NCBI GenBank assembly: GCA_000432595.1
Contig: HF996851.1
Location: 34,037-98,036, forward strand
Length of the DNA stretch: 64,000 nucleotides
Origin: Clostridium sp. CAG:710
GTDB taxonomy: Bacteria; Bacillota_I; Bacilli_A; RF39; UBA660
Direction of reading: 5' to 3'
How positions within the stretch are numbered: the stretch's first letter is position 1; each line of letters opens with the position of its first letter. The notes beneath the pieces are model-generated. The model ran no database searches, was not told the origin of the DNA, and saw only the letters and a program-made list of their open reading frames with translations. Positions 31,993 to 41,408 of this stretch are shown here, piece after piece. Made by a program: the position numbers and the translations under genes.

Positions 31993-32721
31993 ATGGAAAG
32001 CATTTCCATGTTTGATATTAATATTAATAGTGAAAGCTTTGAAGGGGGCTTTTCTGATAATTATAAATGTAAATTTAATAATGAAGAATACATGTTTAAA
32101 AAATATGAGTATCCTGACCAAATGATTTCTAAATTTTTTATAGATAAAATGGATGAGATAAGTAAACTATCTTCAATTTTGCCATATGTACCACGTTATT
32201 GGGTTGAGATAGGAAATGAGAAAATAGGATATTTAACTAAAATCCATGATGGAAAAGATCTGGGACTATCAACTAATATTGGTGAAATCGCTGTATTATT
32301 AAAAGAAGCAAAAGAACAGTTAATACTTATGCATGATATTGGATTAATTCATGGAGATATCCATTATTGTAATATTATGTATAGTGATGAATCTACAGAT
32401 TTTATTGATTATGATAACTCATCATATTTAAACTTTAATCCAGATGCCACAAAATATTCACTTAATGCATTTAACTTTGCTAAAGCATTTGGTATTTCAA
32501 AAGAATTAGATGTTTTTCTATTTAATAAAATGACATTTGAACTTATAAATGACCTTGATGGTAATAGAGAGGTTGAAAAAAATATTAGAGATAAAGAGTA
32601 TGGAATTTTTACCGATAAAGAATCAAAAAAGATATGTAGAGCCCTAATTCTAGAAGGAAAACCCTCTACTGAATTTTTGATAGATTCACCATCAGTAAAA
32701 AAATTAGTTAGAACAAGATAA
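31993..32721 (+). CDS. Protein-kinase-fold protein (RIO/aminoglycoside-kinase-like)
   Basis: The protein has 242 residues. The catalytic loop 'LIHGDIHYCNIMYSD' and the following 'DFIDYDNSSYL' are the HxDxxxxN and DxD elements of small kinases and phosphotransferases. The nucleotide lysine may be in 'YMFKKYEYPDQMISKFFIDKM'. The protein is shorter than eukaryotic-like Ser/Thr kinases and lacks a membrane anchor. The substrate is unknown; the upstream 121-residue protein is an obvious candidate partner. GGGGG precedes ATG 31993. Confidence 0.75.
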   Translation: MESISMFDININSESFEGGFSDNYKCKFNNEEYMFKKYEYPDQMISKFFIDKMDEISKLSSILPYVPRYWVEIGNEKIGYLTKIHDGKDLGLSTNIGEIAVLLKEAKEQLILMHDIGLIHGDIHYCNIMYSDESTDFIDYDNSSYLNFNPDATKYSLNAFNFAKAFGISKELDVFLFNKMTFELINDLDGNREVEKNIRDKEYGIFTDKESKKICRALILEGKPSTEFLIDSPSVKKLVRTR

Positions 32722-32808
32722 ATTTCTTGTTTTAATTTTGATTTAATATACAAAACGCTATCAAAAATTTAGAAATTAATGTATAATAACTAATGCAGGT
32801 GAAGTAAT

Positions 32809-35361
32809 ATGAAACGTAGTGAAGTAGATAGAAGTAAACTTAGTCCAATGATGGTTCAATACATGAATATAAAAGATAAATATAATGATACCATTATATT
32901 TTTTAGGCTTGGAGATTTCTATGAAATGTTTTTTGAAGATGCAATACTATGCAGTAGAGAACTAGAACTTGCATTGACCGGTAAAAATGCTGGACTTGAT
33001 GAGAGAGTCCCAATGTGTGGAATTCCATATCACGCTTATAATACATATCTAGATAAATTAATTGAAAAAGGATATAAAGTTGCGATCTGTGAACAGTTAA
33101 GCGATCCAAAAACAACTAAAGGTATGGTAGAAAGAGATGTTATTCAAGTAGTAACCAGAGGTACTATAATGGATAATTCATTAAAAGAAAAAGACAGCAA
33201 CTATATTGGTAATATCTATGATTTTGAATATTGCTATGGAATGAGTTATGTAGATATAACGACTGGACATTTTTACGTTTTAATGCTTTCAAATGATAAA
33301 AATAAAATTATAGAAGAAATAATAAACCGTGGTATTAATGAGGTAATAGTTAATAGTAAAATTGATAGAGAAATATTAAATACATTAAGAGAAACTTATC
33401 ATATATTAGTTACAATTACAGATAATATATATGAAGAAGAAAACTATAATAAAATCTATAGTGATATAGAAGATGTTAGATTAGTTACTACTATTAAACA
33501 TTTATTGAAGTATATAATTTCTGTAAAAAAAGGAGATCTATCTCACTTACAAAAAGCAAAAGTAATTAACCTAAATAATTATTTATTATTTGATGTACAC
33601 ACAAAAAAGAATCTTGAATTAACTATGACTATGAGGCTAAGAGAAAGAACTTATTCGCTTTTATGGCTATTAGATAAAACCAAAACCGCAATGGGAGGAA
33701 GATTTTTAAAAGAATCAATTGAAAACCCTCTTACTGATGAAGTAGAGATAAAAAGAAGATATTCCATTATTGAAAAATTACTTACAGAATTCATTTTAAG
33801 AGAAGATTTAAGAAATGCGCTAAGTAATGTATATGACTTAGAAAGACTATCTTCTAGAATATGTTATGGCAATTTAAATGCAAGAGACCTAATTCAGCTT
33901 AAAACAACACTTAAAGCCTTACCAGAGATTAACAATATACTTACAGAATTAAAATATGGGAAAAATATTGAAACTTTAGATGAATTATATAACTTGCTTT
34001 CCTCATCAATTAATGAAACTCCACCGCTAAGTATTAAAGAAGGCTCATTAATTAAAGAAGGATATAGTAAAGAATTAGATGAACTTAGAAGTATTAGTAG
34101 TGGCTCAAAAGATTTTATATTAAATCTAGAACAAGAAGAAAGAGAAAGAACAGGTATTAAAAATCTAAGAGTTGGTTTCAATAAAGTTTTTGGTTACTAT
34201 ATTGAAGTAAGTAAGGGAAGCATACCATTGGTAAAAGATGAGTTCAATTATGAAAGAAGACAAACACTTTCTAATTGTGAAAGATTTATTACTCCTCTTT
34301 TAAAAGAAAAAGAAAATATAATTTTAGGTGCTGAAGAGAAAATAATCAATTTAGAATACAAATTATTTATGGATATTAGAGATAAAGTAAGAGAATATAT
34401 TCCAACTATTCAAGCAATATCAAAAGTAATTGCAGAAGTTGATATGATGGTATCACTAGCTGTTGTAGCAGAAGAAAATAACTATGTAAAACCAGTAATT
34501 AATCATTCAAGAATTGTAGATATTAGAGATGGAAGACACCCTGTAGTGGAACACGTTAATAAATCAGATTATGTTCCTAATGACATAGTAATGAAAGACG
34601 GAGTAAATATTTTACTTATCACAGGACCTAATATGGCAGGTAAATCAACTTATATGAGACAATTTGCGATTATAGTAATAATGGCACAGATGGGTTCTTT
34701 TGTACCAGCTAAAAGTTGTAATATTCCTATATTTGATAGAATATTTACAAGAATTGGCGCAAGTGATGATCTAGTTAGTGGAGATTCTACATTCATGATA
34801 GAAATGAAAGAAGCAAACATGGCAATTAGTGAAGCAACAGAAAATAGTTTAATACTATTTGATGAATTAGGAAGAGGAACAGCTACATATGATGGAATGA
34901 GTCTAGCACAAGCAATACTTGAATATATTCACGATAAAATAAAAGCAAAGACTTTGTTTTCAACACATTATCATGAATTAACCTCATTATCAGGAGATCT
35001 TAGAAATTTAAGAAACGTACACGTTAGTGCAGTAGAAGAAGATGGAAAAATAACATTTTTACATAAAGTTAAAATGGGTGCAGTTGATAGAAGCTATGGT
35101 ATACATGTAGCCTCATTAGCACATTTACCTAAATCATTAATTGATAGAGCAAGCGAAATATTAAGTGTATATGAAAATAAAAACAATAAAAAGCAACCAT
35201 TTACACAAACAACTCTTTTCTTACAACCAGAAGAAGAACCAACAAAAGAAAGTAAAATAGAAGAAGAATTAAAACAAATAAACCCACTTGAGGTTACACC
35301 AATTGAAGCTTTAAATATTCTATATAAATTAAAACAAGAATTAGAAGATAAAAATAAATAA
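32809..35361 (+). CDS. mutS: DNA mismatch repair protein MutS
   Basis: The protein has 850 residues, full length. N-terminal mismatch-binding motif 'MVQYMNIKDKYNDTIIFFRLGDFYEMFFEDA' with the Phe-x-Glu wedge, Walker A 'GPNMAGKSTYMRQ', Walker B and signature 'LILFDELGRGTATYDGMS' and the dimer-contact 'STHYHEL'. It finds mismatches and recruits MutL, which is not in this window. CAGGTG precedes ATG 32809; TATAAT at 32782-32787 is the probable -10 box. CvpA and thioredoxin follow. Confidence 0.98.
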   Translation: MKRSEVDRSKLSPMMVQYMNIKDKYNDTIIFFRLGDFYEMFFEDAILCSRELELALTGKNAGLDERVPMCGIPYHAYNTYLDKLIEKGYKVAICEQLSDPKTTKGMVERDVIQVVTRGTIMDNSLKEKDSNYIGNIYDFEYCYGMSYVDITTGHFYVLMLSNDKNKIIEEIINRGINEVIVNSKIDREILNTLRETYHILVTITDNIYEEENYNKIYSDIEDVRLVTTIKHLLKYIISVKKGDLSHLQKAKVINLNNYLLFDVHTKKNLELTMTMRLRERTYSLLWLLDKTKTAMGGRFLKESIENPLTDEVEIKRRYSIIEKLLTEFILREDLRNALSNVYDLERLSSRICYGNLNARDLIQLKTTLKALPEINNILTELKYGKNIETLDELYNLLSSSINETPPLSIKEGSLIKEGYSKELDELRSISSGSKDFILNLEQEERERTGIKNLRVGFNKVFGYYIEVSKGSIPLVKDEFNYERRQTLSNCERFITPLLKEKENIILGAEEKIINLEYKLFMDIRDKVREYIPTIQAISKVIAEVDMMVSLAVVAEENNYVKPVINHSRIVDIRDGRHPVVEHVNKSDYVPNDIVMKDGVNILLITGPNMAGKSTYMRQFAIIVIMAQMGSFVPAKSCNIPIFDRIFTRIGASDDLVSGDSTFMIEMKEANMAISEATENSLILFDELGRGTATYDGMSLAQAILEYIHDKIKAKTLFSTHYHELTSLSGDLRNLRNVHVSAVEEDGKITFLHKVKMGAVDRSYGIHVASLAHLPKSLIDRASEILSVYENKNNKKQPFTQTTLFLQPEEEPTKESKIEEELKQINPLEVTPIEALNILYKLKQELEDKNK

Positions 35362-35435
35362 ATTTCTAACTATTGTTATTTTACTAATAAATTAGTATAA
35401 TTATCTTATAATATTAGTAGTAAAGGAGTTAGAGT

Positions 35436-36119
35436 ATGAATGTTATTGATGTAGCAGTAGTTTTACTTATATTATGTGCTGGTGTAGTTGGATTAAAAAG
35501 AGGGGTTTTTAAAGAACTAGTTATGACTGTAGGGCTTTTAATAGTGTATATTCTTGCATTTAAATTAAAAGATCCTATTGCTAATTGGCTTAGTCTAAAT
35601 CTACCATTTTTTAACTTTGGTGGAGATTTCTATGGAGCAACAGCTCTAAACATTTTATTATATCAAGCAATTGCATTTATAATTATGTTTGCACTTCTTA
35701 TGGTAGTGTTTAATGTAATATTAAGTATCACAGGAGTTTTTGAAAAGGTATTAAAATTCACAGTCATTTTAGGAATTCCATCTAAAATTCTTGGATTTAT
35801 AGTTGGACTTATTGAAGGATACATTGTTATGTTTATGGTTTTATTTGTACTTAATCTACCATTCCTTAGAGTAGATGTAGTAGAACAATCACGCCTTAGA
35901 GAACCAATACTTAATTCATCACCAATACTATCAAATGTAGCTCATAATGCGAATAATGCAATTTCTGATATTTATAAGCTTGAAAAGAATTTTATGAATA
36001 ATAAAAATGTAGATTACTTTAATAATGAAACTGTCAGAATACTTCTTAAATATAATATAGTTACTAGAGAATACATAGATAAATTAGAAGCATCAGGCAA
36101 AATAAATATTAATATATAA
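35436..36119 (+). CDS. CvpA family membrane protein
   Basis: The protein has 227 residues with four helices (roughly 2-22, 26-46, 75-98 and 112-135) and the CvpA pattern 'VIDVAVVLLILCAGVVGLKRGVFKELVM'. Family members relate to colicin V production and surface functions; in Firmicutes the gene often stands next to mutS2 or trxA, as here. AAAGGAG precedes ATG 35436. Thioredoxin starts ten bases later. Confidence 0.88.
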   Translation: MNVIDVAVVLLILCAGVVGLKRGVFKELVMTVGLLIVYILAFKLKDPIANWLSLNLPFFNFGGDFYGATALNILLYQAIAFIIMFALLMVVFNVILSITGVFEKVLKFTVILGIPSKILGFIVGLIEGYIVMFMVLFVLNLPFLRVDVVEQSRLREPILNSSPILSNVAHNANNAISDIYKLEKNFMNNKNVDYFNNETVRILLKYNIVTREYIDKLEASGKININI

Positions 36120-36129
36120 AGGAGACATT

Positions 36130-36423
36130 ATGATAAAATTAGATAAAGAAAATTTTGATGAAGTTATAAAAGAGGGTAGAGTATTAGTTGATTTCTACGC
36201 TGACTGGTGTGGTCCTTGTAGAATGCTTGCCCCTGTTTTAGAAGAAATTTCAAATGAAAATATTATAAAAATAGTAAAAGTAAACGTAGATAATCATGAA
36301 GACATTGCTAGAAGATATGGAGTTATGAGTATTCCAACACTAGTACTATTTGAAAATGGAAATGAGCAAAAAAGAAATACTGGTTTTATTCCAAGGGAAG
36401 CAGTAGAAGATTTTATAAAATAA
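36130..36423 (+). CDS. trxA: Thioredoxin
   Basis: The protein has 97 residues, slightly short. The active site 'DFYADWCGPCRMLAPVLEEI' holds the WCGPC redox pair, and 'YGVMSIPTLVLFENG' contains the cis-proline. It is a cytosolic disulfide reductase; the thioredoxin reductase gene is not in view. AAAGGAG precedes ATG 36130. A hairpin follows and separates it from the convergent gene. Confidence 0.96.
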   Translation: MIKLDKENFDEVIKEGRVLVDFYADWCGPCRMLAPVLEEISNENIIKIVKVNVDNHEDIARRYGVMSIPTLVLFENGNEQKRNTGFIPREAVEDFIK

Positions 36424-36425
36424 AA

Positions 36426-36446
36426 AAAGCACTTTTATAAGTGCGT
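36426..36446 (+). terminator. Hairpin between trxA and the convergent gene
   Basis: AAGCACTT and AAGTGC(G) pair around TTAT; the A run on the left gives a T tail only on the minus strand. Confidence 0.55.
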
Positions 36447-36454
36447 ATCCAAAA

Positions 36455-36787
36455 CTATAAGAAGAAGCTTGGCTCTCCAGAGTTATTATAACTTGTTGAT
36501 GGGGAAGAGTTATTTGTTGTAGTCATATTAGAAGAGTTGTTACTTACAACTTCTTCTTTTTTTGTATCATCGTCCCTAACTGCCCCCATAACTCTAAATA
36601 CTGTTTTAGCGTTATTTATTATTGGTTTTACTTGATAGGCAAGAGGTATAGCTTGATTTACAATATTTAATGTTTTTTGTGTATTATTTAGGATAGCTCC
36701 CCAATCGAATTTTGCCTTCAAACCAGCAAAAAATCCAGTTGGTCTTGTATAGTATGGATAAAAATTATTGAAGCCACTATTAAACAT
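36455..36787 (-). CDS. VrrA/YqfQ-like protein
   Basis: The protein has 110 residues. The middle 'FDWGAILNNTQKTLNIVNQAIPLAYQVKPIINNAKTV' resembles YqfQ/VrrA-type proteins, and the C-terminal 40 residues are a Ser/Asn/Thr-rich tail. Family members are linked to spore or surface proteins of Bacillus but lack a firm function. AGGTGGATAT precedes ATG 36787. Confidence 0.6.
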   Translation of the reverse strand: MFNSGFNNFYPYYTRPTGFFAGLKAKFDWGAILNNTQKTLNIVNQAIPLAYQVKPIINNAKTVFRVMGAVRDDDTKKEEVVSNNSSNMTTTNNSSPSTSYNNSGEPSFFL

Positions 36788-36847
36788 ATATCCACCTCAC
36801 TTTATTATATGAATTTGTTAAAAATTGTTTAATTTTAAATCAATATA

Positions 36848-36856
36848 TGTTATACT
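36848..36856 (+). promoter_or_regulatory. Extended -10 promoter for the pilus-like operon
   Basis: TGTTATACT lies 35 bases before the GspF-like start. Confidence 0.5.
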
Positions 36857-36890
36857 TTATTAGAATATGGAATAATAGAGGAGGTTTACT

Positions 36891-38258
36891 ATGGGTATTT
36901 TTAAATCTAAAAACAGCAAAAATAAAGATAAAACCACTTTTAAACTTGAAGGAGATGAACTTGCTAAAGAGCTTGAAAGAGTAAAACAAGAAAGTAGTGA
37001 GTTCAAAGGCGAAAAAGTAGAAATCCAAGATAAAAAAGAAAAGCCAAAGAAACTAACTCAATTTAAATATGTAGTTAAAGCATCTAATGGTGAGAAAATA
37101 AAAGGTGTATTTGATGCTGAAACTCAAGATGATGTTAGAATTTTTCTTGTTAATGGTGGTTATGAAATAGTAAGTATTGCACCTGTTAGTAAACTAGAAC
37201 TTAATATAAATATAGGGTCTAACAAAATTAAAAATAACGATTTAGCTTTTATGTTGACACAATTATCTACATACGTAAAAGCAGGAATTCCACTTATTGA
37301 TTCAGTTAGAATTTTATCAAAACAAACTACAAAAGCAAACTATAGAAGAATACTAGATAAAGTAGTATATGAACTTATTATGGGTGAAAAGTTTTCTTCT
37401 GCACTTGAAAAACAAGGAAATGTTTTTCCAAAATTACTAATTAACATGGTAAAAACATCTGAAATGACAGGTGATTTATCAGGTACATTAGATGAGATGG
37501 CAGACTATTATACTGAAATAGAAAAGACAAGAAAACAAATGATATCAGCAATGGTATATCCAGCAGTTATATTAGTATTAGCAATTGCTGCCATTATATT
37601 TATTGTTGTAACAGTAGTGCCACAATTTATAGAAATGTTTAGAAGTAACAATGCAAAACTTCCAAGTATAACTCTATTTATAATTAATGCAAGTAACTTC
37701 CTAACACAAAAATGGTATATTATAGCAATTATTCTTCTTGTTGTTTTAATTGTTTACAGAACGTTATATAAAAACGTTAAAGGATTTAGAAAAGCAATGC
37801 AAACAATATTTATGAAAACTCCTGTAATTGGTAATGTAATTATATATAATGAAGTTGCTAATTTCACAAGAACATTTGCTTCACTATTAAACCATAACGT
37901 ATTTATAACTGATAGTATGGAAATCCTATCTACAATATCAGATAATGAAATATATAAAGATATAATCAGTAGAACCCTAATTGGACTTAGTAAAGGTGAT
38001 AAAATAAGCGAAACATTTAAAGGAGAATGGGCATTTCCAATCATAGCTTATGAAATGTTAGTAACCGGTGAAAATACTGGTCAATTAGCACTAATGATGG
38101 AAAAGGTTGCAGATTATTATCAGGAACTTCATAAAAATGCAGTTTCTATGATTAAAAGCTTAGTTGAACCAGTTATAATCTGTCTACTAGCTGTTGCAGT
38201 TGGATTTATTATGTTATCAATAATAATCCCAATGTTCGATTTATATCAACAAATGTAA
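36891..38258 (+). CDS. Type IV pilus / type II secretion inner-membrane platform protein (GspF/PilC-like)
   Basis: The protein has 455 residues. A charged N-terminus (1-55) is followed by 'FKYVVKASNGEKIKGVFDAETQDDVR', typical of PilC, and two repeats of the T2SSF domain: 'FMLTQLSTYVKAGIPLIDSVRIL' and 'FTRTFASLLNHNVFITDSMEIL', each ending in a large helix pair. It forms the membrane platform turned by an ATPase of the PilB/GspE type, but no such ATPase or pilin is in the window. GAGGAGG precedes ATG 36891. The prepilin peptidase gene follows by 16 bases. Confidence 0.92.
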   Translation: MGIFKSKNSKNKDKTTFKLEGDELAKELERVKQESSEFKGEKVEIQDKKEKPKKLTQFKYVVKASNGEKIKGVFDAETQDDVRIFLVNGGYEIVSIAPVSKLELNINIGSNKIKNNDLAFMLTQLSTYVKAGIPLIDSVRILSKQTTKANYRRILDKVVYELIMGEKFSSALEKQGNVFPKLLINMVKTSEMTGDLSGTLDEMADYYTEIEKTRKQMISAMVYPAVILVLAIAAIIFIVVTVVPQFIEMFRSNNAKLPSITLFIINASNFLTQKWYIIAIILLVVLIVYRTLYKNVKGFRKAMQTIFMKTPVIGNVIIYNEVANFTRTFASLLNHNVFITDSMEILSTISDNEIYKDIISRTLIGLSKGDKISETFKGEWAFPIIAYEMLVTGENTGQLALMMEKVADYYQELHKNAVSMIKSLVEPVIICLLAVAVGFIMLSIIIPMFDLYQQM

Positions 38259-38274
38259 TACGAGGAGTGGTTAA

Positions 38275-39003
38275 ATGAATACACTTTATGTAGTTTTATT
38301 CTTTATATTTGGTACTATATTTGGCTCATTCTTTGGAGTTGTTGGAAGTAGAATTCCAAACAATGAGTCTATAGTTACACCAAGTAGTCATTGTAATAAG
38401 TGTTCTCATAAATTAAAATGGTATGAATTAATACCAATTTTTTCGTATATAATTCAAGGCGGAAAATGTAGTAAATGTGGTAGTAGTATACCAATCCTTT
38501 ATCCAATAACAGAACTAATTAGTGGATTATTATTTGCAGTTTCTTACTTTTGTTTCGGATTTAGTACTAAACTTTTTATAGCACTCCTAGTAGCTTCATT
38601 ACTAGTTATAGTTATAATAACAGACGTTACATATTTAATTATTCCAGATGAAGTAACACTAACTTTTTCGATATTAGTTATTTTAGTTAAACTAATTAGT
38701 CTAGATTTTAGAGGAACTTTTTATTCAATTTTATCAGGTATTTTGTTATTTTCACTAATGTATTGTATAATGATATTAGGTAACAAACTATTTAAAAAAG
38801 AAACACTAGGAGGGGCAGATATTAAACTGATGTTCTTTGTAGGACTAGTTGTATTTCCATCCCTTGGAATATTTACTATATTCTTATCTAGTTGTTTAGC
38901 ACTCCCAGTTTCACTATATTTATTATTAAAAGATAAAAATAGTATTATCCCATATGGACCATTTATATTAATGGCATTATTCCTAGTATACTGTTTTAAT
39001 TAA
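38275..39003 (+). CDS. Prepilin peptidase
   Basis: The protein has 242 residues: N-terminal methyltransferase part with two Cys pairs, 'HCNKCSHKLKWYELIPIFSY' and 'GGKCSKCGSSIPILYPITEL', and peptidase part with the catalytic aspartates in 'ITDVTYLIIPDEVT' and 'GGADIKLMFFVGL'. It cuts and methylates prepilin leaders at the inner membrane. Its place beside a GspF-like gene confirms a pilus or pseudopilus system. CGAGGAG precedes ATG 38275. Confidence 0.93.
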   Translation: MNTLYVVLFFIFGTIFGSFFGVVGSRIPNNESIVTPSSHCNKCSHKLKWYELIPIFSYIIQGGKCSKCGSSIPILYPITELISGLLFAVSYFCFGFSTKLFIALLVASLLVIVIITDVTYLIIPDEVTLTFSILVILVKLISLDFRGTFYSILSGILLFSLMYCIMILGNKLFKKETLGGADIKLMFFVGLVVFPSLGIFTIFLSSCLALPVSLYLLLKDKNSIIPYGPFILMALFLVYCFN

Positions 39004-39019
39004 AAAGGAGGAGGATCCT

Positions 39020-40846
39020 ATGTATATATTAGATGCATACGTATCAGAAGATTTAGCGTTATTCCTAGGTAAAACTCTAAATTTAATTCATATTGCGGCA
39101 CCTATATTACTAATTGTTTTTGTAACTATTGACCTAATAAAAGCAATTCTTTCACAGGATAATGAAATAGTAAGTAAAACCGTTAGAAGTATTAAAAATA
39201 GAACTATCGCATGTATAATGATATTCTTTTTACCAACTATAGTTGAAGTAATATTTACTCAAGCATCTGTTACATTAAACCTAGATAAAAAAGAATATGA
39301 GGATATATTATCCACATATAAATCGGTAATTAATTCAGAAAACATTAAAGTTGGAGATAAAACCCAAACTACAGATATAAGTAGTAACCTTTTATATACA
39401 TTAGAATCAAAAGAAAAAAAAGATGATACTAAAAAAGAAGAATTATTAACAAAATCTAAAGTTATTACAAAATATATCTTCACAGGCTTAAAATTTCAGG
39501 ATCTAGCACTAGGCTTTTCTAGTGATGATTTAACTATTACATATGATGGAAAAACCTATAGTATAAATGATAGACTTAACATTTCTTATCAAAGTCTATT
39601 TGCTAGGGATGTAGTAGATAATGGGGACTATGTAATAGCGACCGTAACGTTTAAAAATGCAACCATTAATAATACAAAAGTGGATAGTGGAAGCATCTCA
39701 TACTTCTATTCTAAAGAAACAGATAAATACTTATTAGAAAAAATAAATATTGAAACATCAAAAAGTATAAGTGATTTTACTTCTAAAACTAAAACAAGTG
39801 AAAAGCCAGATGAAATAAATGCATCTAGTAAATTCGCATCTACTAATCCAGAATATAATTATGATAAATTAAATAATTTAAAAGAATCAGACATTTCTAA
39901 AATATATGAAGCAAATAAAGAAAACATTGTTATGCTTAATACAATATCAAATCAAGCTACTGTAAATAGAGCAACGGGCTTCTTTATAAGTGATGGAGTA
40001 ATCACAACATCATGGAGTTACTTAGAAAATTCATTCATGATAGGAGATACTATAATTGTTAGTGATGTATTAAATAATACATATAAATGTGTTGGACTTG
40101 TCGCAATGGATACAGAAAATGATATCGCAGTTATAAAATTAGATAAAAAATCAGGAACACATGTTAAATTTGGTGATAAAACAAATCTATCTATTAATGA
40201 TCCAGTTATAACTATAACTAGTAAAACAGGCGTAGGACTTTCTAGTTTAGTTGGAATTGTATCATCAGTTAATGATAATCTAATTAATGTTTTACCACTT
40301 GAAAAAAATGATTGGGGTTCCGCAGTATTTAATACAGATGGATATGTAGTTGGAATTAATAATTCAAAACTATTAAATTCAGAGTTATCTAACGCATCAA
40401 GCATAGATACATTAAAAACATTATCATCAAAACTTAAAAATACTAAATTAAAAGATATTAAAGCCACTTCTCTAGAAGAAGTAAAAAGTAAGTATTATTA
40501 TAAAGAAAAAAATAAAGAAGAAATAAAAAAGCTTGTTGATACAAAGATTTGGAATAAATATAAATCTATTGGAAATATAGAAAATACAATTGCACTTAAC
40601 TTAGTAAAAGCAAGTTATTATAATGATACATTGAGTCTAAGATATGAAAACAACACAAGCAAGTACATTGATACACTAAGTTATGTAGAAGACTTTACAA
40701 CAACACTTACTAATCAAGGATATACATTAAAATATAAGTCTGGTGAAAATACAAGACTTATGTACACTAAAGGTAGAGATAAAGTAGTTATCACAGAAGA
40801 ATTTGATTATTTAATCATCTTATTAGTAAGGGGTAGGGTACTATGA
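39020..40846 (+). CDS. Membrane-anchored protein with an inactive trypsin-like domain
   Basis: The protein has 608 residues. Two N-terminal helices (about 12-42 and 63-85) with 'NRTIACIMIFFLPTIVEVIF' look like VirB2/TrbC-type two-helix modules. Residues 85-280 are a charged unknown domain. Residues 290-480 follow the HtrA/trypsin plan: 'RATGFFISDGVITTSWSYLE', 'MDTENDIAVIKLDK' and 'DWGSAVFNTDGYVVGIN'. The catalytic histidine position (TNNHVV in HtrA) reads TSWSYL, and the serine motif GNSGGPL reads DWGSAVF. So only the aspartate region is kept and it is probably not a protease. The last 120 residues are unknown. Confidence 0.7.
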   Translation: MYILDAYVSEDLALFLGKTLNLIHIAAPILLIVFVTIDLIKAILSQDNEIVSKTVRSIKNRTIACIMIFFLPTIVEVIFTQASVTLNLDKKEYEDILSTYKSVINSENIKVGDKTQTTDISSNLLYTLESKEKKDDTKKEELLTKSKVITKYIFTGLKFQDLALGFSSDDLTITYDGKTYSINDRLNISYQSLFARDVVDNGDYVIATVTFKNATINNTKVDSGSISYFYSKETDKYLLEKINIETSKSISDFTSKTKTSEKPDEINASSKFASTNPEYNYDKLNNLKESDISKIYEANKENIVMLNTISNQATVNRATGFFISDGVITTSWSYLENSFMIGDTIIVSDVLNNTYKCVGLVAMDTENDIAVIKLDKKSGTHVKFGDKTNLSINDPVITITSKTGVGLSSLVGIVSSVNDNLINVLPLEKNDWGSAVFNTDGYVVGINNSKLLNSELSNASSIDTLKTLSSKLKNTKLKDIKATSLEEVKSKYYYKEKNKEEIKKLVDTKIWNKYKSIGNIENTIALNLVKASYYNDTLSLRYENNTSKYIDTLSYVEDFTTTLTNQGYTLKYKSGENTRLMYTKGRDKVVITEEFDYLIILLVRGRVL

Positions 40847-41376
40847 GACAGGAACGTTTAGATAAAAAGAAAAGATTACTAAGAGGAGCTTCTCTAACAT
40901 TTGTATTCGCAATAGTACTAGTTATTCTTTGGATAATGTTTTTTAAAAACAGAACTTATATAAAACAATATGAAAGTAAATATTTATCATTTAGTTATGA
41001 TAGTACATGGAAAGTAAGCAAGAAAGATACATATTCTGCATCCCTTACTCATAGAACTAATAGCTTTATTGATATGAAAGTTACTAAAATAGGTTCTTAC
41101 TACAAAAGTGGTGATTTAACAAGAATTGCTAGTGAAGTAAAATATGAAATAGAAAAACAAAATGCTAAATACAAATTATTAAAAGAAGAAGATAGTTCAA
41201 CTAATTCAAAAGAAATATATAAAATATTATATGAAAATAATGATACACAGTCATTAATTGTTATTGTTAAAGGCGATAACTATGTATGTGTAATTAACTG
41301 TGTAGCAAAAGATATGTACTTTGATATGTTGTTTGATAGTTTTAATACAATAATCAATAGTGTTAAGATTAAATAA
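40843..41376 (+). CDS. Single-pass membrane protein with an outer domain
   Basis: The protein has 177 residues: a short basic N-terminus, one membrane helix (about 15-35) and an outer domain with 'YESKYLSFSYDSTWKVSKKDTY' and a repeated beta pattern ending 'FDSFNTIINSVKI', similar in shape to PsbP/DcrB-like domains. It overlaps the preceding gene by four bases (ATGA), so the products are probably made together. The function is not recognised. Confidence 0.7.
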   Translation: MRQERLDKKKRLLRGASLTFVFAIVLVILWIMFFKNRTYIKQYESKYLSFSYDSTWKVSKKDTYSASLTHRTNSFIDMKVTKIGSYYKSGDLTRIASEVKYEIEKQNAKYKLLKEEDSSTNSKEIYKILYENNDTQSLIVIVKGDNYVCVINCVAKDMYFDMLFDSFNTIINSVKIK

Positions 41377-41408
41377 ATTTTTAAGTATAAATAATTGGAG
41401 GTGAGAAT

